Positions 52,540-61,033 of a stretch of DNA of 64,000 bases are shown here, in pieces. Origin of the DNA: SAR92 clade bacterium H455 (GTDB taxonomy: Bacteria; Pseudomonadota; Gammaproteobacteria; Pseudomonadales; Porticoccaceae). Where the stretch lies: assembly GCA_024802545.1 (NCBI GenBank), contig CP103416.1, positions 496,001 through 560,000 of the forward strand, given 5' to 3'. Numbering within the stretch: position 1 is the stretch's first letter; every line of letters begins with the position of its first letter. Both the position numbers and the translations under genes were made by a program. The notes under the pieces are model-generated. The model made no database searches and had not been told where the DNA came from. It saw only the letters and a program-made list of their open reading frames with translations.

Positions 52540-53847
52540 ATGACCGACCGATCTTTGCCTGAAGGGGCTCCTGCAAAGTCGCCTGAATCAACAGCTACTC
52601 CTGTATCCAATAGTTATCGCCGTTATGTATTGGTTCTGTTAACGCTAGTCTACGCGCTTAATTTTATTGACCGCCAGATTCTGGTTATCCTGCAAGAGTC
52701 GATCAAAGTGGATATGGACCTTTCTGATTCTCAGCTCGGTCTGCTCACCGGTTTTGCCTTTGCCATCTTTTACGTCAGTGTGGGTATTCCGATTGCCCGC
52801 TGGGCAGATGTGGGCAACCGCCGCAACATTGTCTCTATGGCGGTAGCTGTGTGGAGTGGTATGACCGCACTTTCTGGTTTTACCCAGAATTTCTGGCAGC
52901 TGCTGTTAGCGCGAATCGGTGTAGGTGTCGGCGAAGCCGGCGGCAGTCCTCCGTCACATTCGATGATTTCTGATTACTATCCGGTTGAGAAACGAGGCAG
53001 TGCGCTGTCGTTTTACTCTACCGGTGTCTATCTGGGCATCCTGTTTGGCTTTCTCATCGGCGGCTGGATTAACAGTGAGTTTGGTTGGCGCGTGGCCTTT
53101 TTTGTGGTCGGTGTGCCGGGCTTTTTGGTGGCACTACTAGTTCGTCTAACGATTCGCGAGCCGGTCCGTGGTGGTCTTGAGGGCCGAGCCCTAGAAGCGC
53201 CAGCAACCTTTGGCGAAACTCTGCGCGCACTAAAAAACTTTGGTTCTTTCAAATTGTTTGCCATTGCCGCTGGTCTCAATGCCTTTAGCAGCTATGGTAT
53301 TGGCAACTTTACCCCCTCGTTTTTAATTCGCTCCCACGGTTTCACCAGTTTAGAGGTGGGCACCAGCTTGGCACTGATCACCGGTATAGGCGGCGCGCTG
53401 GGAACTTATATGGGCGGTGTCTTGGCCGATCGCTATGGTGCTAACGACAAGCGCTGGTATCTGTGGATCTCGGGAATTCCCGCAGCCTGCAGTGTGCCGC
53501 TGATGCTTACCGCGGTATTTATTGGCGATCCGAGATTGGCATTGGCCTTCTTGTTTTTTGCCACCATGCTGGGTGCCTTTTATCTGGGGCCAACCATTGC
53601 TATTTCTCACACCCTAGTGAGCCCAAGTATGCGTGCCATGGCCTCGGCTATTCTGTTCTTTATTCTAAATCTTATCGGTTTGGGCTTAGGGCCGCTGGTT
53701 GTGGGTATGATCAGCGATATGCTGGCCCCCGCTTACGGCTCTGAGTCACTGCGTTATGCCTTGGGCATAGTCTCGTTTGTCAATTTGATCTCGGCGGCGT
53801 TCTTCTTTCTGGCAGCGCGTAAATTACTTGCGGATCTCAAGGCATGA
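52540..53847 (+). CDS. MFS transporter (Spinster-like)
   Basis: A 435-residue, 12-helix inner membrane transporter. FIDRQILVILQESIKVDMDLSDSQLGLLTGFAFAIFYVSVGIPIARWADVGNRR is the typical start of spinster-type MFS proteins, and GVGEAGGSPPSHSMISDYYP follows near residue 130. These transporters carry organic acids, sugars or lipids; the substrate here is unknown. Its stop overlaps the start of the glucosaminidase gene by four bases (ATGA). Confidence 0.88.
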   Translation: MTDRSLPEGAPAKSPESTATPVSNSYRRYVLVLLTLVYALNFIDRQILVILQESIKVDMDLSDSQLGLLTGFAFAIFYVSVGIPIARWADVGNRRNIVSMAVAVWSGMTALSGFTQNFWQLLLARIGVGVGEAGGSPPSHSMISDYYPVEKRGSALSFYSTGVYLGILFGFLIGGWINSEFGWRVAFFVVGVPGFLVALLVRLTIREPVRGGLEGRALEAPATFGETLRALKNFGSFKLFAIAAGLNAFSSYGIGNFTPSFLIRSHGFTSLEVGTSLALITGIGGALGTYMGGVLADRYGANDKRWYLWISGIPAACSVPLMLTAVFIGDPRLALAFLFFATMLGAFYLGPTIAISHTLVSPSMRAMASAILFFILNLIGLGLGPLVVGMISDMLAPAYGSESLRYALGIVSFVNLISAAFFFLAARKLLADLKA

Positions 53848-54590
53848 TGAATTTTCTCCGCAGTAAGGTACTTTTTGCTGTCTTGTTAGTCGCCGTGATC
53901 AGCCTCTACAGTATGGGAGCGGATCGCAATCCGCTGCCAGAATTTAGTGGTTACAGCGATGTGAAGCAGAAAAAATTGGCCTTTTTTGACTATATGATGC
54001 CGCTGGTTTCTGCCGGTAATCAGTCGATTATCGAGCAGCGTGGCGATCTTTTGGAAATGGCCGCTGACGCTGATCAACTATCATTTTTTCAGCAGCGCAA
54101 GTTGCTGCAGTTGGCTGAACATTATGGCGTGGATACAGAGGCTGCAGAGAGCCAGCAAATCATCGATCAGCTATTACTCCGCGTTGCACCATTGCCGCCC
54201 TCATTGGTTCTCGCCCAGGCCGCCATAGAGTCGGCCTGGGGAACGTCGCGCTTTGCCCGTCAGGGAAACAATTTGTTCGGTCAGTGGTGTTATCAGAAAG
54301 GCTGTGGTCTGGTGCCTCTGCGCCGTTCGGCAGAGAGCAAGCATGAGGTGGCCAAGTTTGATTCCGTCGCCGCTGCAGTGGAAGCCTATCTCCACAATTT
54401 GAATACCCATCGCGCCTATAAAGACTTGCGCGTGCTTCGCGCTGAGTTGAGCACAGCTGAGAGCGGTGCTAATGGTCATCAGCTGGCACAGGCACTGCTC
54501 TATTACTCAGAGCTGCGTCAGGTCTATGTGGACGAGGTGCAGGCGGTAATTAGAATTAATAAATTGCATGGCTATGACGAGCTTTACTAA
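53844..54590 (+). CDS. Bax-like glucosaminidase-domain protein
   Basis: A 248-residue exported cell wall hydrolase-type protein. An N-terminal hydrophobic segment (VLFAVLLVAVISLY) acts as anchor or signal. The glucosaminidase domain (about 115 to 245) has the catalytic Glu129 in AQAAIESAWGTSRFARQGNNLFGQW and YHFS-like later repeats. E. coli Bax is the nearest known type. Coupled to the MFS gene and 33 bases before the M19 dipeptidase gene, so it may serve peptidoglycan recycling or turnover. Confidence 0.87.
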   Translation: MMNFLRSKVLFAVLLVAVISLYSMGADRNPLPEFSGYSDVKQKKLAFFDYMMPLVSAGNQSIIEQRGDLLEMAADADQLSFFQQRKLLQLAEHYGVDTEAAESQQIIDQLLLRVAPLPPSLVLAQAAIESAWGTSRFARQGNNLFGQWCYQKGCGLVPLRRSAESKHEVAKFDSVAAAVEAYLHNLNTHRAYKDLRVLRAELSTAESGANGHQLAQALLYYSELRQVYVDEVQAVIRINKLHGYDELY

Positions 54591-54622
54591 ATAGCTGCAC
54601 TAAATAAAAAGAGCAGATTAAA

Positions 54623-55786
54623 ATGAAAAAATATTTCGGTCTTTTTATTCTAGTCCTTTTGGTCTCTCTGAGTCTTTTTCTTGCGTTCTTTCCGGCCATT
54701 TTGGATGAGCGGCAAAACGTTGTGGTTGAGCATCAGCCCTATGAGATTTCCCCCCAGGCTCAAGAGCTACACAGCAGTTTACTGGTTGGTGACTGGCATG
54801 CAGATAGCCTGTTATGGATGCGTAATTTAAGCGAAGAATATGACTACGGGCATTTGGATTTTCCGCGCATGCAGCAGGGCAATTTAGGGCTGCAGATGTT
54901 TACCACGGTGACCAAATCCCCCAGTGGTCAAAATTATGAACTCAATCAGACCGATGCCAGCGACAATATTACCCTGCTGGCCATGGCCCAGCGCTGGCCC
55001 ACAGCAACCTGGACTAGCCTGGCTGAGCGCGCTCTATTTCAGGCGGACAAGCTGCATAAGTTGGCTGCCCATGATCCGGAAAATTTAATGTTGGTGCGAT
55101 CGCGCATTGAGCTGGCAGAGTTTCTTCAGCGCCGCCAGAGCAATCCAACATTGATTGGCGGCTTGCTGGGCACCGAAGGTTCTCACGCACTGGATGGTGA
55201 TCTGGCAAATATTCAGCGACTGTACAATCGTGGCTTTCGCATGATGAGCCTGCAGCATTTCTTTGATAATAAGCTCGGCGGTTCACTCCACGGCACCAGC
55301 GGGGCAGGCTTAACTCAGTTTGGGCGCGATGCGGTGACTGAGATGCTGCGCCTTGGAATTATGCTGGATATGTCGCACTCCTCAGAGCAGGTGGTGCGCG
55401 ATACGTTGGCACTTAGCGATAAGCCGCTAATCGTCAGTCACACCGGTTTTCAGGGCCACTGTGATTCGCCGCGCAATATCAGCGATGGCCTTATGGAGCA
55501 GATCGCCGCTGCAGGTGGTTTGATCGCCGTGGGCTTTTGGGATGGCGCTATCTGTGGCAATAGCCCGGCTACCGTGGCTGAGGCGATTGTCTATGGCATT
55601 GGTCTAGTGGGTGAGGATCATATTGCTTTGGGTTCTGATTTTGATGGTTCGGTGACCACATCTCTCGATGGCAGCGAGCTGGCTGCGATAACTCAGGCAC
55701 TATTAAAAGCCAATCTCAACGAGCAGCAGATCCGTAAGGTGATGGGCGAGAATATGCTCGTCTACCTGCAGACCTATCTGTTCTGA
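54623..55786 (+). CDS. Membrane dipeptidase (peptidase M19)
   Basis: Zinc dipeptidase of 387 residues, predicted to be exported through an N-terminal hydrophobic segment (LFILVLLVSLSLFLAFFP). Metal site segments are GDWHADSLLW near residue 56, GGLLGTEGSHAL near 180, MLDMSHSSEQV near 250, VSHTGFQGHC near 275, and ALGSDFDG near 335. These match renal dipeptidase-type enzymes that split Xaa-Xaa dipeptides, including some D-amino acid and beta-lactam bonds. Same direction as the glucosaminidase gene. Confidence 0.9.
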   Translation: MKKYFGLFILVLLVSLSLFLAFFPAILDERQNVVVEHQPYEISPQAQELHSSLLVGDWHADSLLWMRNLSEEYDYGHLDFPRMQQGNLGLQMFTTVTKSPSGQNYELNQTDASDNITLLAMAQRWPTATWTSLAERALFQADKLHKLAAHDPENLMLVRSRIELAEFLQRRQSNPTLIGGLLGTEGSHALDGDLANIQRLYNRGFRMMSLQHFFDNKLGGSLHGTSGAGLTQFGRDAVTEMLRLGIMLDMSHSSEQVVRDTLALSDKPLIVSHTGFQGHCDSPRNISDGLMEQIAAAGGLIAVGFWDGAICGNSPATVAEAIVYGIGLVGEDHIALGSDFDGSVTTSLDGSELAAITQALLKANLNEQQIRKVMGENMLVYLQTYLF

Positions 55787-55797
55787 TTGACTGAATA

Positions 55798-56097
55798 CTA
55801 AGGCTGGCTCTGCTCAAGCGGAATATTTAATAGGTACTGGGCCACGGCGAACTGGGTCTCTGGATCGAGATAATTTTGCGCTAGCATCTGCGGATAATCC
55901 GGGTGGATTTTAAACGGCGCATTGATACTGTTAACAGCACCCTCAGCATTACCCGAAACAATATTGTGTTCAGTCACACCGTTGAGCTTGCCGAGGCCAT
56001 CGATAAGATGTTTTTCTTGCGCCAATATTATGTCATAGTCAAACGATGAAAGGGCGAGGTCAATAATAGCCACTAAATTTACATTCGAGGGATACAT
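55798..56097 (-). CDS. Hypothetical protein
   Basis: A 99-residue frame from an ATG at 56097 (MYPSNVNLVAIIDLALSSFDY) that ends LLNIPLEQSQP. It has natural-looking composition and a helix-prone N-terminus, but no family was recognised and no ribosome-binding site precedes it. The start is two bases from the divergent DUF4399 start. A longer frame further left reads antisense through that gene and is not supported. Confidence 0.45.
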   Translation of the reverse strand: MYPSNVNLVAIIDLALSSFDYDIILAQEKHLIDGLGKLNGVTEHNIVSGNAEGAVNSINAPFKIHPDYPQMLAQNYLDPETQFAVAQYLLNIPLEQSQP

Positions 56098-56098
56098 T

Positions 56099-56605
56099 AT
56101 GTTCAAGCTTTTAGGTTGCTCAAAAATTCTGTTGTTGGCTACATCGGCAATTTTTTCGATCACGGCCTTTGCCGGCGGCCATTTACCCGGCGAAAAAGGT
56201 GCACATGACCACTCTGACCAGCACCACGACCATGGCAGCATGCAGGCTGCGCTGGCAGCGCCAGAGGCCAAGGTCTACTTTATTCAGCCTGACGACGGCC
56301 AGGTATTTAATAGCGGTGAGGTAAAAGTGGTTTTCGGGATAGAGGGAATGTTGGTGGCACCCGCAGGCACGGATACGCCTAATTCAGGTCATCACCATCT
56401 GCTAATTAATGTTGCAGAGATGCCTGATATGAGCATGCCACTGCCGGCCTCGGACAATGTTCGTCACTTTGGTAAGGGGCAGACTGAGACAACCCTTAAC
56501 CTAGCTCCGGGAACTCATCGCCTGCAGCTGTTGCTCGGTAACTATGCGCATATTCCCCACAACCCGGCGGTATTGTCTGAAGTGATTGAAATTACTGTTA
56601 AGTAG
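56099..56605 (+). CDS. DUF4399 family exported protein
   Basis: A 168-residue protein with a signal peptide (cleavage near AFAGG, residue 25), then a His-rich linker (AHDHSDQHHDHGSM), and the DUF4399 domain: VYFIQPDDGQVFNSGEVKVVFGIEGMLVAP, GHHHLLINV, RHFGKGQTETTLNLAPGTHRLQLLLG and HNPAVLSEVIEITVK. The His clusters suggest metal binding, but no function is known. GAGGGAT lies before the ATG. A strong terminator follows. Confidence 0.9.
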   Translation: MFKLLGCSKILLLATSAIFSITAFAGGHLPGEKGAHDHSDQHHDHGSMQAALAAPEAKVYFIQPDDGQVFNSGEVKVVFGIEGMLVAPAGTDTPNSGHHHLLINVAEMPDMSMPLPASDNVRHFGKGQTETTLNLAPGTHRLQLLLGNYAHIPHNPAVLSEVIEITVK

Positions 56606-56634
56606 ATAGGGTAAGGATTAGATAGGTAGCACAT

Positions 56635-56667
56635 AGACCGGATCAGGGCTGATCCGGTCTGGTTTTA
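56635..56667. terminator. Rho-independent terminator between convergent genes
   Basis: AGACCGGATCA and TGATCCGGTCT form an 11-base perfect stem with a GGGC loop, followed by GGTTTTAT. It is between the convergent DUF4399 and glutaredoxin-like genes. Confidence 0.85.
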
Positions 56668-56695
56668 TACACAGACAATATTGTTTACCTAGCCC

Positions 56696-57064
56696 TTATT
56701 TGCCAAGCATCTTGGTAAATTCGCCACTCTCAACCAGCGCATTTAAATCACTGTTGCCGCCGATTAAAACACCGTCCACAAAGATCATCGGAAAGGATGG
56801 CCAGCCGGTCCACATCTTTAGGGCGTTGCGCCTGTACCACAGAGAAAAGTAACTACCGTATTCCAAATAGACATGTTCAGCACCCATAGCATCGAGGGTT
56901 TTTCGCGCTCTTTTTGGAGCTGGGTTTTGTGCCATACCGACCACGACAATTTTATTGTTGGCAATTGCCTGCTGAACCTCGAGAACTATATCGAGATTCT
57001 TGGTCGCAACAGTCTCCCGTATCGCCGGATGGATCTTTGCACTGTCGAGAATATGTCTGCTCAT
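56696..57064 (-). CDS. Glutaredoxin-like protein without active-site cysteines
   Basis: A 122-residue thioredoxin-fold protein. Residues 38-51 read KIVVVGMAQNPAPKR, so the CPxC redox motif of glutaredoxin is replaced by NPAP; the later TxP motif region (GWPSFPMIFVDGVLIGG) with its cis-proline and the GG turn are kept. No Cys occurs in the whole protein, so it cannot be a normal thiol reductase; an Fe-S or glutathione-binding scaffold role is possible. AAGGA precedes the ATG. It is 45 bases from the thioesterase gene. Confidence 0.85.
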   Translation of the reverse strand: MSRHILDSAKIHPAIRETVATKNLDIVLEVQQAIANNKIVVVGMAQNPAPKRARKTLDAMGAEHVYLEYGSYFSLWYRRNALKMWTGWPSFPMIFVDGVLIGGNSDLNALVESGEFTKMLGK

Positions 57065-57109
57065 GATAAATCCTTATCTAAGTTTTATTAGTTTTGTGTA
57101 TCTCTATTT

Positions 57110-57913
57110 CTATTTTTTGGCTTTGTCATAAACTCCAACCAGCTGTCGGCTCAATGCCAGCAGCTCACCATTGGGGTGATAAATTTTCGCTTCGGTGTGG
57201 GCATAGCCGAGATCCGCCTGGACTACCTCACAGTGGTAATAGAGATAATCGTCCGCTGCCAGCTCTGTTCTGGGCTGTATAAATTCCACATTCCAAGTAA
57301 TCGAGCTGGTCGGTGCCGGCTGGCTTAACATGGGCATCACCGCCGGTGGCCAGGCATCAATCAGTGCCAGTATGGCACTGTCGGAAAATACCTCGGGGCG
57401 GTCTTCAAAACGCACCCAACCACTTATTACAGCCTCATTGCTGCCGCTGTAGGGCATGGCGGTGCTGGTAAATCTGGTGTCTAAATATTCTACAAAGCCG
57501 GGTGCTACGCCTTTTATAAAGGGCATTTTTATTCCTTCTTGGGGCGTTTTTTCAAACTGTATCGGTGCCTGGCTGAGGCGAATACCGGAAACCCGCTGAC
57601 GACTGAAGCAGGCGACCACCTGAGTTTTGACCGCGCCGTTTTGCAACAGCTGACCTTCGACCTGAATAACCGAGCGTCCTTCGGAGAGTATTTTATAGGT
57701 CAGCTCACAGAGCTCACCCTCAATGGCGGCACCGCAGAAATGAATATTGATGGTGCGCAGATCGCAGTCTTTGAGACCGGTCTGGGTTTCTATATAGGTC
57801 AGTACCATGGCCGTAGTCAGGCCGCCAAAGACACTGCGTCCCTGGCCCCAGCTGTCGTCAACTGTCAGTTCATTGGTGGTTTTGGCGAGTTCTTCGTAAT
57901 AGGAGTAATTCAT
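57110..57913 (-). CDS. Acyl-CoA thioesterase (double hotdog, TesB-like)
   Basis: A 267-residue thioesterase of the TesB-like type. The first hotdog shows WGQGRSVFGGLTTAMVLTYI near residue 22 and FCGAAIEGEL; the second, SGWVRFEDRPEVFSDSAILALIDAWPPAVM near 165 and NVEFIQPRTELAADDYLYYHCEV. The acid residue of the TesB site is Asp in DSAILALIDAWP. It would hydrolyse medium- or short-chain acyl-CoA. AAGG precedes the ATG. Located next to the glutaredoxin-like gene. Confidence 0.88.
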   Translation of the reverse strand: MNYSYYEELAKTTNELTVDDSWGQGRSVFGGLTTAMVLTYIETQTGLKDCDLRTINIHFCGAAIEGELCELTYKILSEGRSVIQVEGQLLQNGAVKTQVVACFSRQRVSGIRLSQAPIQFEKTPQEGIKMPFIKGVAPGFVEYLDTRFTSTAMPYSGSNEAVISGWVRFEDRPEVFSDSAILALIDAWPPAVMPMLSQPAPTSSITWNVEFIQPRTELAADDYLYYHCEVVQADLGYAHTEAKIYHPNGELLALSRQLVGVYDKAKK

Positions 57914-58130
57914 TTGTTACCTTAATGAAATAAAGCTGTCACTGTTATGGCAGTGATCTTATGAAGGGACTTTTTTGTCCAAGATTTAGGCAGAGACTAT
58001 AGCATTGCCTGTAGATTAAATGGCTCAATCAGTGACTAGCCGGACAGACCACTTCGAGCTAGTATTACAGGCTAATTATTAAGCTGACATTTAAAACAGT
58101 ATTTAAAAACAACAATAAGAGCACAACGCC

Positions 58131-59411
58131 ATGACTGTTAACTTCACCGATAGCCTAACGCTTCCCTGCGGCGCCACCATTCCTAATCGCTTTGCCAAAG
58201 CCGCTATGACCGAAGGTCTGGCCGGTGCCGATGGCGTACCCGGAATCGAATTGGAAACCCTCTACGGTATTTGGAGTGACGGGGGTTCTGGTATGTTGCT
58301 GTCGGGCAATATTCAGATTGACCGCGACCATCTTGAGCGTCCCGGCAATGTGGTTATTGACTGCCCACCTAGCGCTGAAATGCACCAGGCACTGTCACGC
58401 TGGGCTACTGCAGCAACCCGCAATGACAATCACTTTTGGGCGCAAATTAGTCATGCGGGTCGCCAGACACAGAAAAATGTTAACCCTAATCCAAAGGCGC
58501 CTTCTGCAGTCAAGCTGGGCTTGCCCGGCGGTCAGTTTGGTGAACCGGTGGCTTTAACCATTGCTGAAATCGAGGAAATTGTGCGCCGCTTTGCAGTCTG
58601 TTCCGCGGCGCTAAAAGATGCCGGATTTACCGGTGTTCAGTTGCACGCAGCCCATGGTTATCTGCTCTCTCAGTTTCTCAGTCCAAGGAGTAACCAACGC
58701 ACCGATAACTATGGCGGCAGTCTCGCCAATCGCGCCCGGGCACTGTTAGATGCGGTAGCCGCCGTTCGCAAAGCCGTGGGTCCAGAGTTCCCGGTGGCAG
58801 TGAAACTGAACAGCGCCGATTTTCAGAAAGGGGGTTTTGACTTTACTGAAAGCCTACAGGTCGTCGAGTGGTTGGAGCAGGCCGGTGTTGATCTGATCGA
58901 AATATCTGGCGGCACTTACGAGCAGCCTAAGCTGCTGGGGCTAGAAGGTATGGAAGCGGAAGAAAAACAAGAGGTGGCTGAATCCACCATGGTTCGGGAA
59001 GCCTATTTTGTCGACTTTGCTCTGGCGATGCGCAAGCATGTCAAAGTACCGCTGATGGTGACTGGTGGCTTTCGTCAGCGTCTGGCGATGCAACAGGCAT
59101 TAGATAGCGGCGGTGCCGATTTGATTGGTTTGGGTCGCCCCATGTGTGTGATGACTGATGCACCTAACCAGCTGATTAATGGTTTGGCAGAACTGCCGCG
59201 CTACGAAAATGGCCTCTCGCTATTTCCCTCATGGCTGTCATTTTTACAGAGCTGGAAACCACTGCGCGCCATGGCTGCTTTTGCTACTCAGTACTGGTAC
59301 TACAGTCAGATTGACGCCCTCGGCCGCAGCGGTCAGGCGAATCCATCTCTGAGCGTTTTTGCGGCCACTAAAGAGACCATGGCACTGCAGAAAAAACTTA
59401 CCGCTAAATAA
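58131..59411 (+). CDS. NADH:flavin oxidoreductase (Old Yellow Enzyme family)
   Basis: FMN enzyme of 426 residues that reduces alpha,beta-unsaturated carbonyl or nitro compounds. The TIM barrel pattern includes FAKAAMTEGLA, WAQISHAGRQT near residue 105, GFTGVQLHAAHGYLLSQFLSPRSNQRTDNYGGSLANRAR near 165-205, and VTGGFR and LIGLGRPM near the end. Members of this sub-type often act on aromatic or steroid-like compounds. The end (ATQYWYYSQIDALGRSGQ) is an extension beyond the plain barrel. Confidence 0.91.
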   Translation: MTVNFTDSLTLPCGATIPNRFAKAAMTEGLAGADGVPGIELETLYGIWSDGGSGMLLSGNIQIDRDHLERPGNVVIDCPPSAEMHQALSRWATAATRNDNHFWAQISHAGRQTQKNVNPNPKAPSAVKLGLPGGQFGEPVALTIAEIEEIVRRFAVCSAALKDAGFTGVQLHAAHGYLLSQFLSPRSNQRTDNYGGSLANRARALLDAVAAVRKAVGPEFPVAVKLNSADFQKGGFDFTESLQVVEWLEQAGVDLIEISGGTYEQPKLLGLEGMEAEEKQEVAESTMVREAYFVDFALAMRKHVKVPLMVTGGFRQRLAMQQALDSGGADLIGLGRPMCVMTDAPNQLINGLAELPRYENGLSLFPSWLSFLQSWKPLRAMAAFATQYWYYSQIDALGRSGQANPSLSVFAATKETMALQKKLTAK

Positions 59412-59414
59412 CTA

Positions 59415-61013
59415 TCAGCAGGAGATGAGGGGCCATATTTTAAGGTTGTTCATCTTTATTTTTTCTGCGTCCACCAAAAAGCGCACCAAGATAAAGTAAA
59501 TATCCAGATCAAAGCGATCATCACTGGGAGTGGCTGACTGTTGGTCGCTCTTGATTAAGTTTTCGGTTAAGTTCTCGGTTAAGCCTTTATTTAAGTTCAT
59601 ACCCATAGGCGCATCAGCTAGCTGATAGCCATGGTCATAGAGATCTTCGATCAGGGTCAGCTTGGCTATATAGCGCCAGTTGTGGACTACATGAAAGGCC
59701 GCATGTTCTGGATCCTGCATATCCCGCTCTTCAATCAAAATCGGACCTGGATAGGGCCACATTTTTAGCTGGTAGGTTTTCAGTGCGGCGCTGACCCGTT
59801 CGTTATAGTTCTCTGGGCTCTCCGCGCCGTGGCAGGCGCCAAAACATTTTTTCAGTTGGGCGCGAAAGCAGGGTTTTTGATTTGCTGGTGCCGCTGCAGT
59901 GGCAGATTCTAGTCCGAGCAATTTATGGCAGAGAAAATAATGGTCGGCGAGTTTTTCAATTTGTTTAGATGCCTGACGCGGCGAGCGAAATAAGCCAAAG
60001 CGTTCTTCGGCGCTATCTGACTCGTTGGCGGTTTCCAACTCAACCGCTTCGATGGCAATGCGCTGATAGCCATTGCTGTCCTCGTCACAGCGATATTGGT
60101 AGAGCTTTTTGGTTTTGCGTAGGCGACGGTTATACAGCGGGTGCAGCGCTTTAATCTGATTGCTCTCGCGAATCTGCGCACCCAAATCGGTGGGCGTTTT
60201 ATCAAACTCTATATGGGCCAGCTTATTATTGATCTGCAGATCTTTGGGGTTGCTGTGATCTCCGGAAAAATGACTCATCACTCGCGTGCGAATATTGACG
60301 CTCTTGCCCACATAGAGCAGTGCGCCATTGGCATCGTAAAAATAGTAGACCCCAGCGCAGGCGGGCAATTTTTTCAACGCGCTGGCTTTGAGTAATGGCG
60401 GCAGTGCCGGGTTTTTTAATAGGCTAGCGCAGGTGGCACTGATCTCTTCTTCGGAAAACAGCGCCGAGGATTTAAGAAAAAATCGCTGGATCATTTCCGC
60501 GTCATCCATTGCCCGATGACGATTTTCAATGGGCAGCTGAAAACGCTGAATAATCTGATCTAGGCCGTGGCGTTTAAACTGCGGATAGAGGCTGCGACTG
60601 AATTTCACCGAGCACAGTGGCTTGGCGTTATAGCTGACACCAATGCGCTCAAATTCATTTTTTAGAAAGCTGTAATCAAAGCGCGCATTGTGGGCCACCA
60701 GAGTGCGGCCATCTAGATAGGCGAGCAGTTTGTCAGCCACCTGAGAAAACAGCGGTGCGCCGCGCAAATTGCTCGGAACTATGCCGGTGAGCTTTTGAAT
60801 AAACGGTGGCAGCATGGTTTCTGGGTCGATAAAAGACTGCCAGCGTTCAATGACTGCACCCTGTTCAACGATCACCAGACCAATTTCAATAATCCGGTGA
60901 TGAGTCGCCTTGCCCCCGGTGGTCTCGAGATCGAGCAAGACCATTTTTTCCGGGAAGCCAGCAGATAGAGCTGCAGGTGTAGGGGTTTCTTCATCCAACC
61001 AATTTAATTGCAT
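59415..61013 (-). CDS. DnaQ-like 3'-5' exonuclease fused to GIY-YIG nuclease
   Basis: A 532-residue two-nuclease protein. Residues 20 to 190 are a DEDDh exonuclease (VLLDLETTGG with Asp28 and Glu30, HNARFDYSFL, HRAMDDA). Residues 215 to 310 are a GIY-YIG domain of the UvrC/Cho type (CAGVYYFYDANGALLYVGKS, then RTRVMSHF, with the catalytic Glu in RESNQIKALHP). The rest is an uncharacterised C-terminal region. Such fusions are known in gammaproteobacteria, probably in DNA repair. The C-terminus has a short LTENLTENL repeat. Confidence 0.88.
   Translation of the reverse strand: MQLNWLDEETPTPAALSAGFPEKMVLLDLETTGGKATHHRIIEIGLVIVEQGAVIERWQSFIDPETMLPPFIQKLTGIVPSNLRGAPLFSQVADKLLAYLDGRTLVAHNARFDYSFLKNEFERIGVSYNAKPLCSVKFSRSLYPQFKRHGLDQIIQRFQLPIENRHRAMDDAEMIQRFFLKSSALFSEEEISATCASLLKNPALPPLLKASALKKLPACAGVYYFYDANGALLYVGKSVNIRTRVMSHFSGDHSNPKDLQINNKLAHIEFDKTPTDLGAQIRESNQIKALHPLYNRRLRKTKKLYQYRCDEDSNGYQRIAIEAVELETANESDSAEERFGLFRSPRQASKQIEKLADHYFLCHKLLGLESATAAAPANQKPCFRAQLKKCFGACHGAESPENYNERVSAALKTYQLKMWPYPGPILIEERDMQDPEHAAFHVVHNWRYIAKLTLIEDLYDHGYQLADAPMGMNLNKGLTENLTENLIKSDQQSATPSDDRFDLDIYFILVRFLVDAEKIKMNNLKIWPLISC
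59560..59598. repeat. 12-base tandem repeat inside the nuclease gene
   Basis: TTAAGTTTTCGG, TTAAGTTCTCGG and a decayed third unit. It encodes the LTENLTENL part on the minus strand. Confidence 0.8.
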
Positions 61014-61033
61014 TTAATAAAATCACTATTCTG

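Noticed and set aside
55798-56271. Full 157-codon minus-strand frame
   Set aside because: The first 58 codons run antisense through the DUF4399 signal-peptide region; only the part from 56097 is considered.
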